Shown here piece after piece: positions 23,444-33,171 of a stretch of DNA of 64,000 bases (positions are counted from its first letter, which is position 1; every line of letters begins with the position of its first letter). The stretch comes from Paracyclopina nana. Its lineage: Eukaryota > Arthropoda > Copepoda > Cyclopoida > Cyclopettidae. The notes beneath the pieces are model-generated. The model searched no databases, was not told where the DNA came from, and saw nothing but the letters and a program-made list of their open reading frames with translations. The stretch spans positions 13,962,501 through 14,026,500 of the forward strand of contig JAGUCH010000002.1 of the NCBI GenBank assembly GCA_019096065.1, read 5' to 3'. The translations under genes and the position numbers were made by a program.

Positions 23444-23812
23444 ATGATCGGTCTCAATTCCGCTCCGTTTTCTTCTTTCCTCCGCTTTCTTGTCTTTTCT
23501 TTCTTTCTTATTTATGAAATTCACCACGGATTGAAAAGTAAGCTCGGCCAAGACAAGGATGACTTGCCTAATTGTGACTGCATAAAGATGGATCAAGACA
23601 ACTACAACAAGCGGTCACACGTTCCACGCCCTTCAAATGACGGACCTGAGGCCAAACGAATGAAGAATGGCGGTTCTTCGGAGCAACACAGTTACAAAAA
23701 TGGCCTTGTGGTGGTCACCGAGAAATGCTCAGTTTGCTTGTGGCCACTGCACTCGCCAAATTGCTATCACACCGCCCAAAGACCCTCACAAGGTTCAAGA
23801 AACCTTCAATGA
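23444..23812 (+). CDS. uncertain single-exon reading frame
   Basis: An ATG at 23444 opens 122 codons. The N-terminus is hydrophobic (FLRFLVFSFFLIYEI) and could be a signal or membrane segment. The middle is polar and basic (NKRSHVPRPSNDGPEAKRMK). A second frame overlapping its end (to about 23852) encodes CGHCTRQIAITPPKDPHK, which also looks protein-like, so a shift or unseen splice is possible. I recognise no family, and it may be a decayed gene or retrocopy. It fills most of the 23178-23870 gap before HYI. Confidence 0.25.
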   Translation: MIGLNSAPFSSFLRFLVFSFFLIYEIHHGLKSKLGQDKDDLPNCDCIKMDQDNYNKRSHVPRPSNDGPEAKRMKNGGSSEQHSYKNGLVVVTEKCSVCLWPLHSPNCYHTAQRPSQGSRNLQ

Positions 23813-23870
23813 AAACCAGCAGCTTTCAACTCATTTTTGTATTATTCACTGTTGATTATAAAACTAGCCT

Positions 23871-24659
23871 TCAGAGGTCATACCCATATTCTTGGATCCA
23901 GCCAAGGCCTGCATTAGTGTCATTGCCCTCAGGGATGTATTCTAGGCCAATCCAACCTTGATACTTGAGCTGTTCCAAATGCTGGAGCACAAACTTGTAG
24001 CTGATCTCCCCAGCTGAGTTGGGCTCATGCCTATCTGGAACTTGAGCAATTTGGACATGTCCTGTGGTGGGCATTAATTTGCTCATGTAGTTGCTCAAGT
24101 TGCCATGCAAGAATTGCAAGTGAAAAATATCCAGCATCAGCCTTAGGTTCGGATGGTTGATTTCCTCAATGATCTTCTGAGCAAGGTTGAAATCATTCAG
24201 AAAGTAGTTGGGCACCCACACTGGATTGATTGGTTCAATCACCCCAATAATGCCAGCCTTCTCCAGCAAAGGCAATGCCTTCATCAAGTTGTCCTTGAGG
24301 ACTTTTTCAGACCCTGTCACTTGGTCACTCACCTTACCAGACATGATGTGGAGCCTTTTACAGTTCAAGGCCTGACAATAGTCAATTGATTTTTGCAGAC
24401 TCTCCATGAATTGAGTCTGCTGATTATCAAGAGCTGCAAATCCAAGGCTGGCTCCAGGATAGGTGTTGATGAGCACTTGCTCCAGGCCAAGGCTGTCTTT
24501 GACAGCTGCAATCTCTTCCTTTGGAATGTCATAGGGAAATGCGCATTCAACTGCTTTGAAACCTGCTGTTTTGGCCAGAGCATACCTCTCAAGCAATGAA
24601 GAGGTCTCCTTAGTGTACATTGTGGTCAAGTTGGCACAAAACCTTAATTTGCCAGCCAT
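23871..24659 (-). CDS. HYI: putative hydroxypyruvate isomerase
   Basis: A single exon of 262 aa, about the usual length for the family. It is a TIM-barrel sugar isomerase of the Hyi type, interconverting hydroxypyruvate and tartronate semialdehyde. Visible family blocks are LRFCANLTTMY at the start, VECAFPYD, GVIEPIN with the metal-binding Glu at 142, LMLDIFHLQ, HVQIAQVPDRHEP and the second catalytic Glu in GLEYIPEG. The metazoan role is poorly known. It is the last of four close same-strand genes: the ITFG2 stop is 130 nt upstream, and an acceptor-like CTGCAG ends 10 nt before the ATG. Confidence 0.93.
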   Translation of the reverse strand: MAGKLRFCANLTTMYTKETSSLLERYALAKTAGFKAVECAFPYDIPKEEIAAVKDSLGLEQVLINTYPGASLGFAALDNQQTQFMESLQKSIDYCQALNCKRLHIMSGKVSDQVTGSEKVLKDNLMKALPLLEKAGIIGVIEPINPVWVPNYFLNDFNLAQKIIEEINHPNLRLMLDIFHLQFLHGNLSNYMSKLMPTTGHVQIAQVPDRHEPNSAGEISYKFVLQHLEQLKYQGWIGLEYIPEGNDTNAGLGWIQEYGYDL

Positions 24660-24789
24660 AGTGTGAAGCCTGCAGTTAGCTCAAATAGTGTTGTTCTACA
24701 AACTTGTTGGCTTTTTTATCTGCAAAGCTGGCCAGGGTTATCAAGTACAGAGGCAAAGTGGCTTTTTTCAGGCACTTTTTATTTCATTT
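24660..24789 (-). promoter_or_regulatory. ITFG2-HYI intercistronic spacer
   Basis: On the minus strand an AATAAA poly(A) signal occurs within about 15 nt of the ITFG2 stop codon. About 100 nt later CTGCAG ends a splice-acceptor-like stretch, leaving a 10-nt leader before the HYI ATG. This is the arrangement expected of an operon spacer resolved by trans-splicing. A compact ordinary promoter plus 5'-UTR intron would be the alternative. Confidence 0.45.
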
Positions 24790-26157
24790 CTATCCATATA
24801 AAAGTTTTGACACTTGGATTGGACTAAGAGCTTGGCCATTCAGCGATAAGGATGACTTTGTCAATTGTCTCCCTAAAAAATCATTACAGCATACTAGGAT
24901 ATTTTGTTGCATAGATAAGTACTTACTCTCATAGTCAGTCACTTTGTAGTAGACATGGACCATCTCATTGAAAGTAGCAAATATCAGTATTGGGGTTGAT
25001 TTGTCTTGGATTGTCATCAGCCCACAAGAAAAGGCTGTGATGTCCTCATCAAAATGAAAAGTTGACACATCGCCATTTTGATTTATCACAAAAGTCTATG
25101 AAATGAAGCATGGGAAGGTGATAATAAAATTTCTTCCCCCCCTTTGAATTAAATTTTTTACCTTTCCTTCCCACGATGAGATCAAAAGTTCATCTTTCCC
25201 ATCCAAGTTGATGTCCAACTTCCTAAGGCTAAAGAGGTGCCCATCAAGCTAAAAATCAAATGATTTCATTTTCGTGAAGGCTAATAATTTTTATGATAGC
25301 ACCTTTCTGGTCCAGACTACTTGATCATCCTTCATGTAAGCCACAGTGCCATCACTGCCTGCCAAGGCTAGTTCAGAGCCATTGCCATCAGGATTCTTGA
25401 GCATGGTCACGATTTCAGGAGTAGCTTCAGCCATCATCTCCTCCTCAAGCATATTGATGGTATTGAGACCATAACTTTGAAATTGCTGCATTTTCAAATT
25501 GATCTTGTGGTACAATCCTCCAGGATGTGTGACAAGAAGATCGAGGTCATCTCCAACTTGGCAGACAGCAGCTCCGCCAATTTGGTTTCCAAATTCCCAT
25601 TTTTTGAGAGCACTCAATTCACCCACCAAGTCGGTTTCCTCAGTAGAGGAAGTTGTGAATTTTCTGAACTGGTAAGTTCTGACAACCCTGTCAGTGAGAG
25701 TGACAATCAACTCATGTAGGCCATCGCCATTGACATCTCCAATTTCAGCCTTTTGGATATTGGGCGGAAGTCTCTGATAGAAACAATGCAAAAGAACTTT
25801 TTTCTTTGGCTTTTCCTCAGCCCCTTCTTCTTGTTCCTCCATTTCCTCCTCTTCTTCATCTACATAGTCCTTGAAGTTGAACACTTTGCAATGGCCATCT
25901 GCAGAGATGACTACGAGGACATTTTCACCGCGATTGAACAAGTCACCACAAGCTACAGCTGTCACATGTCCCAGCTTCTCCAAGATTCTCCAGGGGTCAG
26001 GATTGAGACCTTTGTACACGTGCAAGGTCCCTAAAGAGCTGCCAATGCAAAGCTCAAACTCGTTGTCATTGTCCACGTCTGAGCAACAAATTGAATTGGA
26101 CAACACTTGTCCAGGTATTTCAATTGTCATGCGATCTATAAAGGCCACGTGGTCCAT
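24790..26157 (-). CDS. ITFG2: ITFG2, KICSTOR complex subunit
   Basis: Exons 26157-25303, 25248-25162, 25095-24927 and 24872-24790 join in frame to 397 aa. FG-GAP-like beta-propeller blades show as CCSDVDNDNEFELCIGSSLG, IGDVNGDGLHELIV, DINLDGKDELLIS and TFVINQNGDVSTFHFDEDI. TDRVVRTY and SALKKWEF match human ITFG2 closely. The family protein is part of KICSTOR (with KPTN, SZT2 and C12orf66), which tethers GATOR1 to lysosomes to restrain mTORC1 when amino acids are scarce. An acidic insert (DEEEEEMEEQEEG) lies near residue 100. The ATG is only 8 nt downstream of the IMMP2L stop on the same strand, leaving no room for a separate promoter. Confidence 0.93.
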
Positions 26158-26165
26158 GGTGACTA

Positions 26166-26793
26166 CTATTTGGTTGAGGTTGACACGACTAAAGTTCCGC
26201 TAAAGGGCTTTTCTTCAGCATGCAGGGTTTTCCAGTTTTTCCAGGGGTACAGCACGTGCGTGGCCTTTCCAAAAATGAGCCCCACAGGAATGACACCGTA
26301 CTTAATAGAGTCCTCTGACTTTTTTGAGTTGTCGCCCTCTACCCAGCAGTGGCCCTTGGGAATGACAACTGGGTTGGCAGAGTGCTTGGAATTGGCTATG
26401 ATATCTCCTTCTAATCCAATCAGCCTTTTAATCACAAACTTTTGCGGATCTGAATTGACAAACTTTGATATAAAAAGAAAAGTAATTGAGAAATTTAATA
26501 TCTTACCTGAATGAGAGATGAAAACTACTATGTCGCCTCTTTTCAAAGGCTCATTATGGAAAGCCCATCTGTTAACGAAAACCCAATCTGAAGTTCTTAA
26601 AGTTGGTCTCATGGAAGACCCTTCAACTTGAGATAGGTAGCCTAGAATATCTCATGAAATAAACTTAAATACATAAAACCAAATGTCAAACGGTACCAGT
26701 GAAGTAGAATAGAGTATTGGCAACGGATACAGTCACAATCGAGGTTTTGACAACGTTAAATGCAAACCTAAGCAGACTCCTGTAGGAAGTCAT
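26166..26793 (-). CDS. IMMP2L: mitochondrial inner membrane peptidase subunit 2
   Basis: Exons 26793-26697, 26641-26507 and 26449-26166 join in frame to 171 aa. It is an S26-family signal peptidase of the inner mitochondrial membrane. An N-terminal membrane segment is followed by the catalytic Ser in VEGSSMRPTL and the catalytic Lys in FVIKRLIGLEGD. The GHCWVEGDN and YGVIPVGLI boxes follow, then ATHVLYPWKNWKTL, which aligns with the IMMP2L tail (ATHILWPPERWQKL). The family matures proteins such as cytochrome c1. Its ATG shares its first base with the last base of the upstream paralogue's stop codon (TAATG, 26791-26795), and its own stop is 8 nt before ITFG2. Confidence 0.93.
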
Positions 26794-27341
26794 TAATCCA
26801 ACTTTCCAATTCGATGCAAGGGGAAAACGACTGCAACCACCTCACCTATTGTTAAAAAAAATGAATAATTTTATGATACGATTGCTTGGTGATAAACGCA
26901 CCTTTGATGGCCTCGCAGGGGACGTACCCAAAAATATTGGAATCGTAAAAAGCCTTAGTGGAGTTGTCAGCATCACTTTCAATCCAGCAATTGGCTCCTC
27001 TTTCAACTTTAAGCAACCTTTTCACCAATTTACGTTCCCTCTTGTGAGCAACTACGACTTTGCCGACCAAGCTGTCAACGCTTTTGTTCTTGCTAATAAG
27101 AACAATATCTCTAAATGAAGAGCCTTCAGGATTCAAGGTTGGTCTCATAGACGGACCTAAGCAAGACAAAATTGTGTAAGCAATAATTAATACTAGCAAA
27201 GAAGCAAGTCGCACCTTCAACCATACAAAAGGAAAATGATTGCTTGAGCCTTAGCTGGAGGAGAAACGTAGCCAGGAATCCAGATGAGAAGCCCAGAATG
27301 AAGACTTGCTTTCGGCTCACCAGATGTTTGAAAAATGACAT
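26793..27341 (-). CDS. divergent IMMP-type peptidase paralogue
   Basis: Exons 27341-27215, 27156-26902 and 26845-26793 join in frame to 144 aa; the 53-nt last exon ends in a TAA that overlaps the next ATG. The membrane anchor is VFILGFSSGFLATFLL. The catalytic Ser is kept in VEGPSMRPTLNPEGSS and the Lys in KLVKRLLKVERG. The later box reads CWIESDADNS, where the family has WVEGDN, and the tail is short (VVAVVFPLHRIGKLD). The region after Ser resembles IMMP2L (SLNPGGS), so it is probably a fast-evolving tandem duplicate rather than IMMP1L, but IMMP1L cannot be excluded. TTGCCTAG ends directly at the ATG, so the start is preceded immediately by an acceptor-like AG. Confidence 0.85.
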
Positions 27342-27708
27342 CTAGGCAAGCGTCATCCGGAAAAATGTCAACGAACTGGCCAAATATGTCGCCCAATACA
27401 AGTTTTATGTTTGTTTTTGTTTTAGCATTAGCTTTATCAGTGAGCTAACCCACAACATTTGGGGCAGATTTGAACTAAAGTCAGCCATTTTTATAAGCCA
27501 ATTTTGCGCAAAATGTCTGGAAGCCTTTTAGAGTCATGCAAAAATTATTCAGAGAATAACGTTACACTTATCAACAAAAAAAAGAAAGAAAGAGAGAGAG
27601 AAAGGAAATCGTAACAGTAGTTGAGTTTAGCTTACGTGATGATCCGATTCTTTTTTTAATCCGCGAAAATCGTATCTTTCAAAACAAAGCATCGAAAGTA
27701 ACACAGTC
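27342..27708. promoter_or_regulatory. divergent promoter spacer, IMMP paralogue / RNASEH2C
   Basis: This 367-bp gap separates divergent starts and must hold both promoters. A purine GAAA/GA-rich run lies at about 27579-27607. No TATA box is clear. Confidence 0.45.
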
Positions 27709-28122
27709 ATGTCAACTTTGATCAAAGGCTCGCTTCTATCTCCTGCTTTGGAAAAAGAGAGTGAGGAGCCGCATTTTCTACAATTCGTCCCAGCCAAGAT
27801 CAAAAGTAACAACGAGAAGGCCAAAGTGAAGCCTTTTTTCAACGACTATATCATAGAAAGCCAGTCTGGTGAGCTATCCACTATACTCCGAGGCCGGCCA
27901 CTGAATGGAAAAGTGCGAGAGCTGGGGCATTTAAAAGCTGCTGTAATGAAGATGCCCAAAATCGCCTCGAACGAAGACAACGATGAAGTTAGGTGTCATC
28001 CAATTGCTGTGTGTGACAAGATGACTGTATGGAATTACGACTTACCGAGTGATAAAGGCGCAGATCCTCTCTCTAAAGCTCTTACATATGCCAAAATGGC
28101 TGCCATCATGAATAAAGAATGA
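27709..28122 (+). CDS. RNASEH2C: ribonuclease H2 subunit C
   Basis: A single exon of 137 aa. The match to RNASEH2C rests on FLQFVPAKI near the N-terminus, FFNDYI, the LRGRPLNGK block (human FRGRCLRGE), and the C-terminal MTVWNYDLPSDKGADPLSKA followed by Tyr-Ala-Lys-Met-Ala-Ala. The subunit forms a scaffold dimer with RNASEH2B that supports the catalytic RNASEH2A. The complex removes ribonucleotides from DNA and degrades RNA:DNA hybrids in the nucleus. It is transcribed away from the minus-strand IMMP/ITFG2/HYI cluster. AATAAA-like sequence overlaps the end. Confidence 0.87.
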   Translation: MSTLIKGSLLSPALEKESEEPHFLQFVPAKIKSNNEKAKVKPFFNDYIIESQSGELSTILRGRPLNGKVRELGHLKAAVMKMPKIASNEDNDEVRCHPIAVCDKMTVWNYDLPSDKGADPLSKALTYAKMAAIMNKE

Positions 28123-29211
28123 ATAAAGAAAAGATTGCTTGATAGTGTTATGAACTTTTAAAGATGAAATCATAAACCTTTGATTATTCCCGCCTTAGAA
28201 TGAGCTGCCTGGAACGCCATTCAAAAAGGAGCATACATAGATGAGAGCTCATCTCTTTTGTATTAGCGCGCAACGTGCGAGTGACGCTCGTTTCTGTCGT
28301 TTGCCGAGTTTCATTCTGTCGGAAAACAGAATCCTGGAGGAAGCATAACAAAATAAACAGAGGCCTGGCTAAAGTGAAATTGGATTGCTGCAAAACGATT
28401 GATAAAAAGCTCGCCAAACTGCCAAATTCTTCATTGTGCGAAGGCTGTTTCGCGGAATTTCCGCTAATTGCTGCTGTCAATCAGTTCTACAGTTTTTAAA
28501 CGCTACTGTAAATAGTAGGTAAGTGTGGCGAGGAAGGCACCCAATTTTGAAAAACAGGTCAAGAATAGTTGCTTGGCTACTTTTACGTGCCAATCGCATG
28601 ATTGCGACCTTTGACAGCAGCTGCTATAGCTATTAACTTCCGATGTTAGCTGCGGAATTTTCTCATATAAATTCCTCCACATCGGGCCTTGCACAGTTTT
28701 ATTATTCGCTTTGCTGCTCCTGCTAACGCTTTGTAAAGCCAGCAATAAAGCAGATAAGGCATTATTAATTCTGCGTGGCCACTGAATTTAAAAGGTACTC
28801 ACTCTACTTTTTTTTCAAAATTTTGTCGCCATAATTACAGCAACTATTATGGCTGTCATGCAGAATTGCATGAGTAACTGATTAAGCAATTTATTAGCAT
28901 AACTGTTACGGGTTACTTTATTGACTTGAGCTTTGAAATGTACGAGCTTTATCAGTTATGGACTATAATCCTTCTCTGTTTCACACTTGTGACAGATATA
29001 TCAAAAACGAATGTGTCATTGTCCTCTGAGCTTCTTAAGCTAAAAGTAAAAGTAACTCAACGAAGAAGGCTTATTAATCAAATAGAAAGGCCTTTACTAC
29101 GCTTTAGGTCATGGTTTCAGTCATGAGTTTTCTCTTCTGAGGTCACATGCTTTCTCATGGCTTTCTTCTCATGGTAGTAGCACTTTTACTTTCGTTGCAG
29201 CCACAAAAACA
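28123..29211. other. spacer between RNASEH2C and ACSS2
   Basis: This 1.1-kb spacer has no supported gene. Short open frames at 28275-28499 (+) and 28503-28745 (-) lack family features. At 29199-29200 an acceptor-like TTCGTTGCAG leaves an 11-nt leader before the ACSS2 ATG, so a 5'-UTR intron or a trans-splice site is likely. Confidence 0.5.
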
Positions 29212-31441
29212 ATGTCCGACGTATACAATCCACCGCTGAGGATTCAGTCCAAGTCCAATTGTGGATCTATGGAAGATTACCATGCAAAGTACAAGGAGTC
29301 CATAGAAGACCCCTTCTCTTTTTGGGGCTCCATTGCCAAGGAATTCCGCTGGAACGTCGAGCCCACCAAGGAGGACTTTTGCAGCTATAATTTCGATGTG
29401 AACAAGGGACCAATCCGCATAGAATGGATGAAAAATGCCAAATTGAACATTTGCTTCAACGCTCTTGATCGCCACTTGGACAAGAGGGCCGATCAGGTGG
29501 CTTTCCATTGGGAGGGCAATGATCCCAAGGATGCTGGAAAAATCACCTATGCTGAGCTGCACAGGGATGTCTGCAAATTTGCTAATGCTCTCAAGTCCAA
29601 GGGCATAAAGAAGGTGCCACTTAAGACGGAGACTGCAAAATAAAAAGATTTAAGATTCATGCTTGCAGGGCGACCGAGTAGCCATCTACATGCCCATGAT
29701 CACCGAGTTGGTGGTAGCAATGTTGGCCTGTGCCAGGATTGGAGCCATACACTCCATAATTTTCGGAGGCTACAGTGCAGAGTCCCTGTCCTCCAGGATC
29801 CTTGATGCCAAGGCCAAGGTTTTGGTCACATCTGATGGAGTGTGGCGAGGCCAAAAGCTGATTCACTTGCTTGAAATCGCAGCAGAGGCCTTGGCCATGA
29901 CCAAGGAGAAGGGACATGAGGTCGAGGTGAATTTTGTCGTGTGTCACCTGCCCAGGCTGAGTGAAACTGCACCTGACTATGACAAGACCATCAACCGCAT
30001 TTTCGACGAGTCCAGAGATATTTGGTACATAATTATTAACAGTTTTAGTTAGCGTGAAATCATGATAGTTCCATTAAGGTGGCATGATGCTATGAAGAGT
30101 GCATCAGATGAATGCGAGGTGGAGTGGTTGGAGGCAGAAGATCCACTGTTTATGCTCTACACCTCCGGATCAACTGGAGTCCCCAAGGGAGTGCTCCACA
30201 CTCAAGCTGGCTACATGCTCTACGCAGCCACAACCTTCAAGTATTCCTTTGATTTCCACGAGAACGACGTTTACTGGTGCACTGCAGACATTGGGTGGAT
30301 CACTGGCCATACCTACGTCACTTATGGGCCTTTACTGAACGGAGCTACCTCCGTCATTTTCGAGGGGACTCCCTTCTACCCAGACAATGACAGGTACTAC
30401 GCAAACGACTCATGGTTAATGCAATAGTATCTGATTGGTAGTTGCCAATAGGTTTTGGAAAGTCATCGAAAAGTACCGAGTTTCCAAGTTCTACACAGCT
30501 CCAACAGCCATCAGAGCCCTCATGAAGTTTGGCGAGGCTTTCGTGGACAAGTACGACTTGAGCAGCCTCGAAGTCCTGGGCACTGTGGGGGAGCCAATCA
30601 ATCCAGAGGCCTGGATATGGTACCATAAGTACGTGGGAGGCGAAAAGTGCTCCATCGTGGACACGTACTGGCAAACCGAAACTGGAGGTCATGTCATGAC
30701 TCCATTGCCAGGCTGCACCCCCACCAAACCCGGGTCAGCCTGCTTCCCCTTTTTCGGAGTCCTTCCAGTCATCCTGGACGACGATGGCAAGGAGATGGAC
30801 GGAGAAGCTGAAGGCTACATAGCATTCAAGAAGCCTTGGCCTGGAATCATGAGGACAGTGTATGGCAACCATCAGAGGTTCGAGGAGACGTACTTCAGCA
30901 AATTCCCAGGATTTTACATGAGCGGCGATGGAGCGAAACGAGATGCTGATGGCTACATTTGGATCACTGGCAGGGTCGATGACATGCTCAACTGTTCGGG
31001 GCACTTGATGTCCACTGCTCAAGTGGAGTCGTGTCTGGTGGAACATCCGCATGTGGCAGAGGCTGCAGTTGTGGCAGCTCCACACAAGGTCAAGGGTGAA
31101 TGTCTCTACTGCTTTGTCACGCCTAAGGACGGCTACCACGTGGATGCAAAGGTGGTCAATGAGCTGAAGCAGCTGGTACGTGACAAGATAGCTCCATTTG
31201 CCATGCCAGACTACATTCAGGTAACAATGGCCTTGTACAATGCCAAACATTTAGTAGTAACATGTGAATCGGATTGCAGGAGGCTCCCAATTTGCCCAAG
31301 ACTCGTTCTGGCAAGATCATGAGACGCGTATTAAGGCAAATCGCCAAAGATGGAGACGAATTCGGTGACATATCAACCCTTGCTGATCCTGGCATTGTGG
31401 CCATTCTTCAGGAGGGGCATAGAGCCATGTTCAAAAAGTAG
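29212..31441 (+). CDS. ACSS2: acetyl-CoA synthetase
   Basis: Exons 29212-29613, 29669-30024, 30079-30393, 30452-31220 and 31280-31441 join in frame to 667 aa, close to the 670-700 usual for the family. It makes acetyl-CoA from acetate, ATP and CoA by way of acetyl-AMP. Motifs in order are the N-terminal FWGSIAKEF block, the P-loop [18 protein letters not shown]-type region [54 protein letters not shown] and [15 protein letters not shown], whose GK Lys is the catalytic lysine regulated by acetylation. No mitochondrial presequence is visible (start [12 protein letters not shown]), so the nucleo-cytosolic form is expected. The tail faces that of CAB39, with about 250 bp between the stops. Confidence 0.97.
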
Positions 31442-31694
31442 ACATCCATGTGCTTATTATGAAAAGGCAGCTTGCAATTACTCTAATGCATTTTGTGCTG
31501 AACACTTTTATTTATCTGAAAAGAAGAAGTAACATTCCGAGAAATACAACACACCTCAAAGGCAGTTGATATTATCAAGCATCTAGCAACTGTATTTTCA
31601 TTGTTTATAGTATTTAGTACGTTGTATAATAATAATAGTAGGGGGTTAGTGTACACGTTGTTGTCCTCTGCAGCTGCACTCTCTAACATTTGCT

Positions 31695-33171
31695 TCATTC
31701 TGGCAAAGGCTTCAGCTCTTTGATTTGCTTTATCAAATAAGCCTTCTCGTCATTGAACTGCTCGTCGTCTGAGCGGTCGTTGTGGAATTTGGACAAAAAT
31801 TCCACCAACTTGTCTTGGTTACGGAGCAGGATGTCCAGAATGGGCTTGGGTTTGTTCGGATTGGCCACGAAGACCTACGACAAAAAATGATGCATTACTA
31901 CTAAAAAGTACCATATGTGAAAAATGTCTACCTTGAAGACGTGGAAAGCTTCGAACTGGATGTTGCGAGACTTTTCTTTCAGCATGTTCATCATTAGCTT
32001 CAAGTTGTCTGGGTTGGAAATATACCGTGTCATCACCTACGGAAAACTCAGCTAATCGACTTGGGACAAAAAAGGCGTTTCAAAAATATTGTACTTACAG
32101 AAAAGTTGTGTCTGTCGAGGAGCAGCTCTCCGAGGAGTTTCAAGGATTGCCTTCTCGTCACATAGTTGTCAGAATGCAGCAACTTTTGGTAGTGGCCAAA
32201 CACCTTGTCAAAGTTGGTCTCCAGGAAGTCAGCGGCCAACATTTTGTGCTTGGTCAACAGCTCCTATGAGAGAAAGTTTCACTTTAAGCGCAACTAATGC
32301 TTAATTTTTTTAAAATTCTATTGGTACCTTAAAAGTGGCAAAGGCATCGGAAGCAATGTCAAAGGTTGACACCTCGACATATTTGAAAAAGTCGAAAAAG
32401 TTGTCCGAATACAGGAGGATTTTCGTTAAAGCCTCATAACGGATGCACTCACGCAACATTGTACCGCAATTCAGGGCGATTTCTTGCTGCTCATACCTGC
32501 AAGGTGCGATTTACATCGATTACTTGATTATTAAATATTCTTCGATAAAGCATGACTCACCCTCTGCACAAAGTGAAAATGATGTCTGGCTTTGTGCAAA
32601 TGTACTCCACAGTGGGCGTGCGGGTGCCAATTTGCCTGCGGAGGATACTGTTAAAAATCTGCACCGCATCTTTCTTCCCCTCAAAGTCTATCCGGTGCAT
32701 GTTACGCAACAGAGCCAAGATGAGACCAGTGTTGTACATTTCTTGGCTCAGCTGCGCCAAAATGATGTCCGATTGTTGGTCGGACTCATTGCCAAACAGC
32801 AGTTGTTTCATGTTTGTAAGTTGCCTTGACAAATCCTCTTGAGCCTAGTAGGGATAAAAATAAACATGTTTCATGCCATGAGGAATATTGACAATCAAGT
32901 GACAAAAATAGAAGGAATGATCTTTTTTATCTAGATGTCAGCTTCAACAGCGTCGTGCTAATTCTATGAAAAGCCATATAAGTGAAATCCAGATAATCCA
33001 GTTCATTTTACAGCAACCTGTTCAAGGATCTGATTTTTACCCTTGATAACAGCAACAAAGTCGTACCTTTTCCTGCTTTTTCGTATCTCCGCCACGTTCC
33101 AAAATGGTCAGAGCCTCCTTCAAGTTTCTGACAATTTCGGCTGGAGATCGAGGTCGGCTGAACAATGGCAT
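31695..33171 (-). CDS. CAB39: MO25/CAB39 scaffold protein
   Basis: Exons 33171-33067, 32844-32561, 32496-32328, 32263-32099, 32036-31932 and 31874-31695 join in frame to 335 aa, about the family length (341 in vertebrates). Start [20 protein letters not shown] is diagnostic. Armadillo-like helical repeats follow, including [54 protein letters not shown] and [17 protein letters not shown]. The end is [13 protein letters not shown] plus PLPE. MO25 binds the pseudokinase STRAD and activates LKB1, and also activates STE20-type kinases, in the cytosol. It is a highly conserved single-copy gene. Confidence 0.97.

Noticed and set aside
28275-28745. Open frames between RNASEH2C and ACSS2
   Set aside because: They overlap on both strands, have no recognisable domain and probably represent promoter DNA.
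31483-31698. Open frame of 71 aa overlapping the CAB39 3' end
   Set aside because: CAB39 stops in another frame at 31695, and this frame runs through its 3' UTR.
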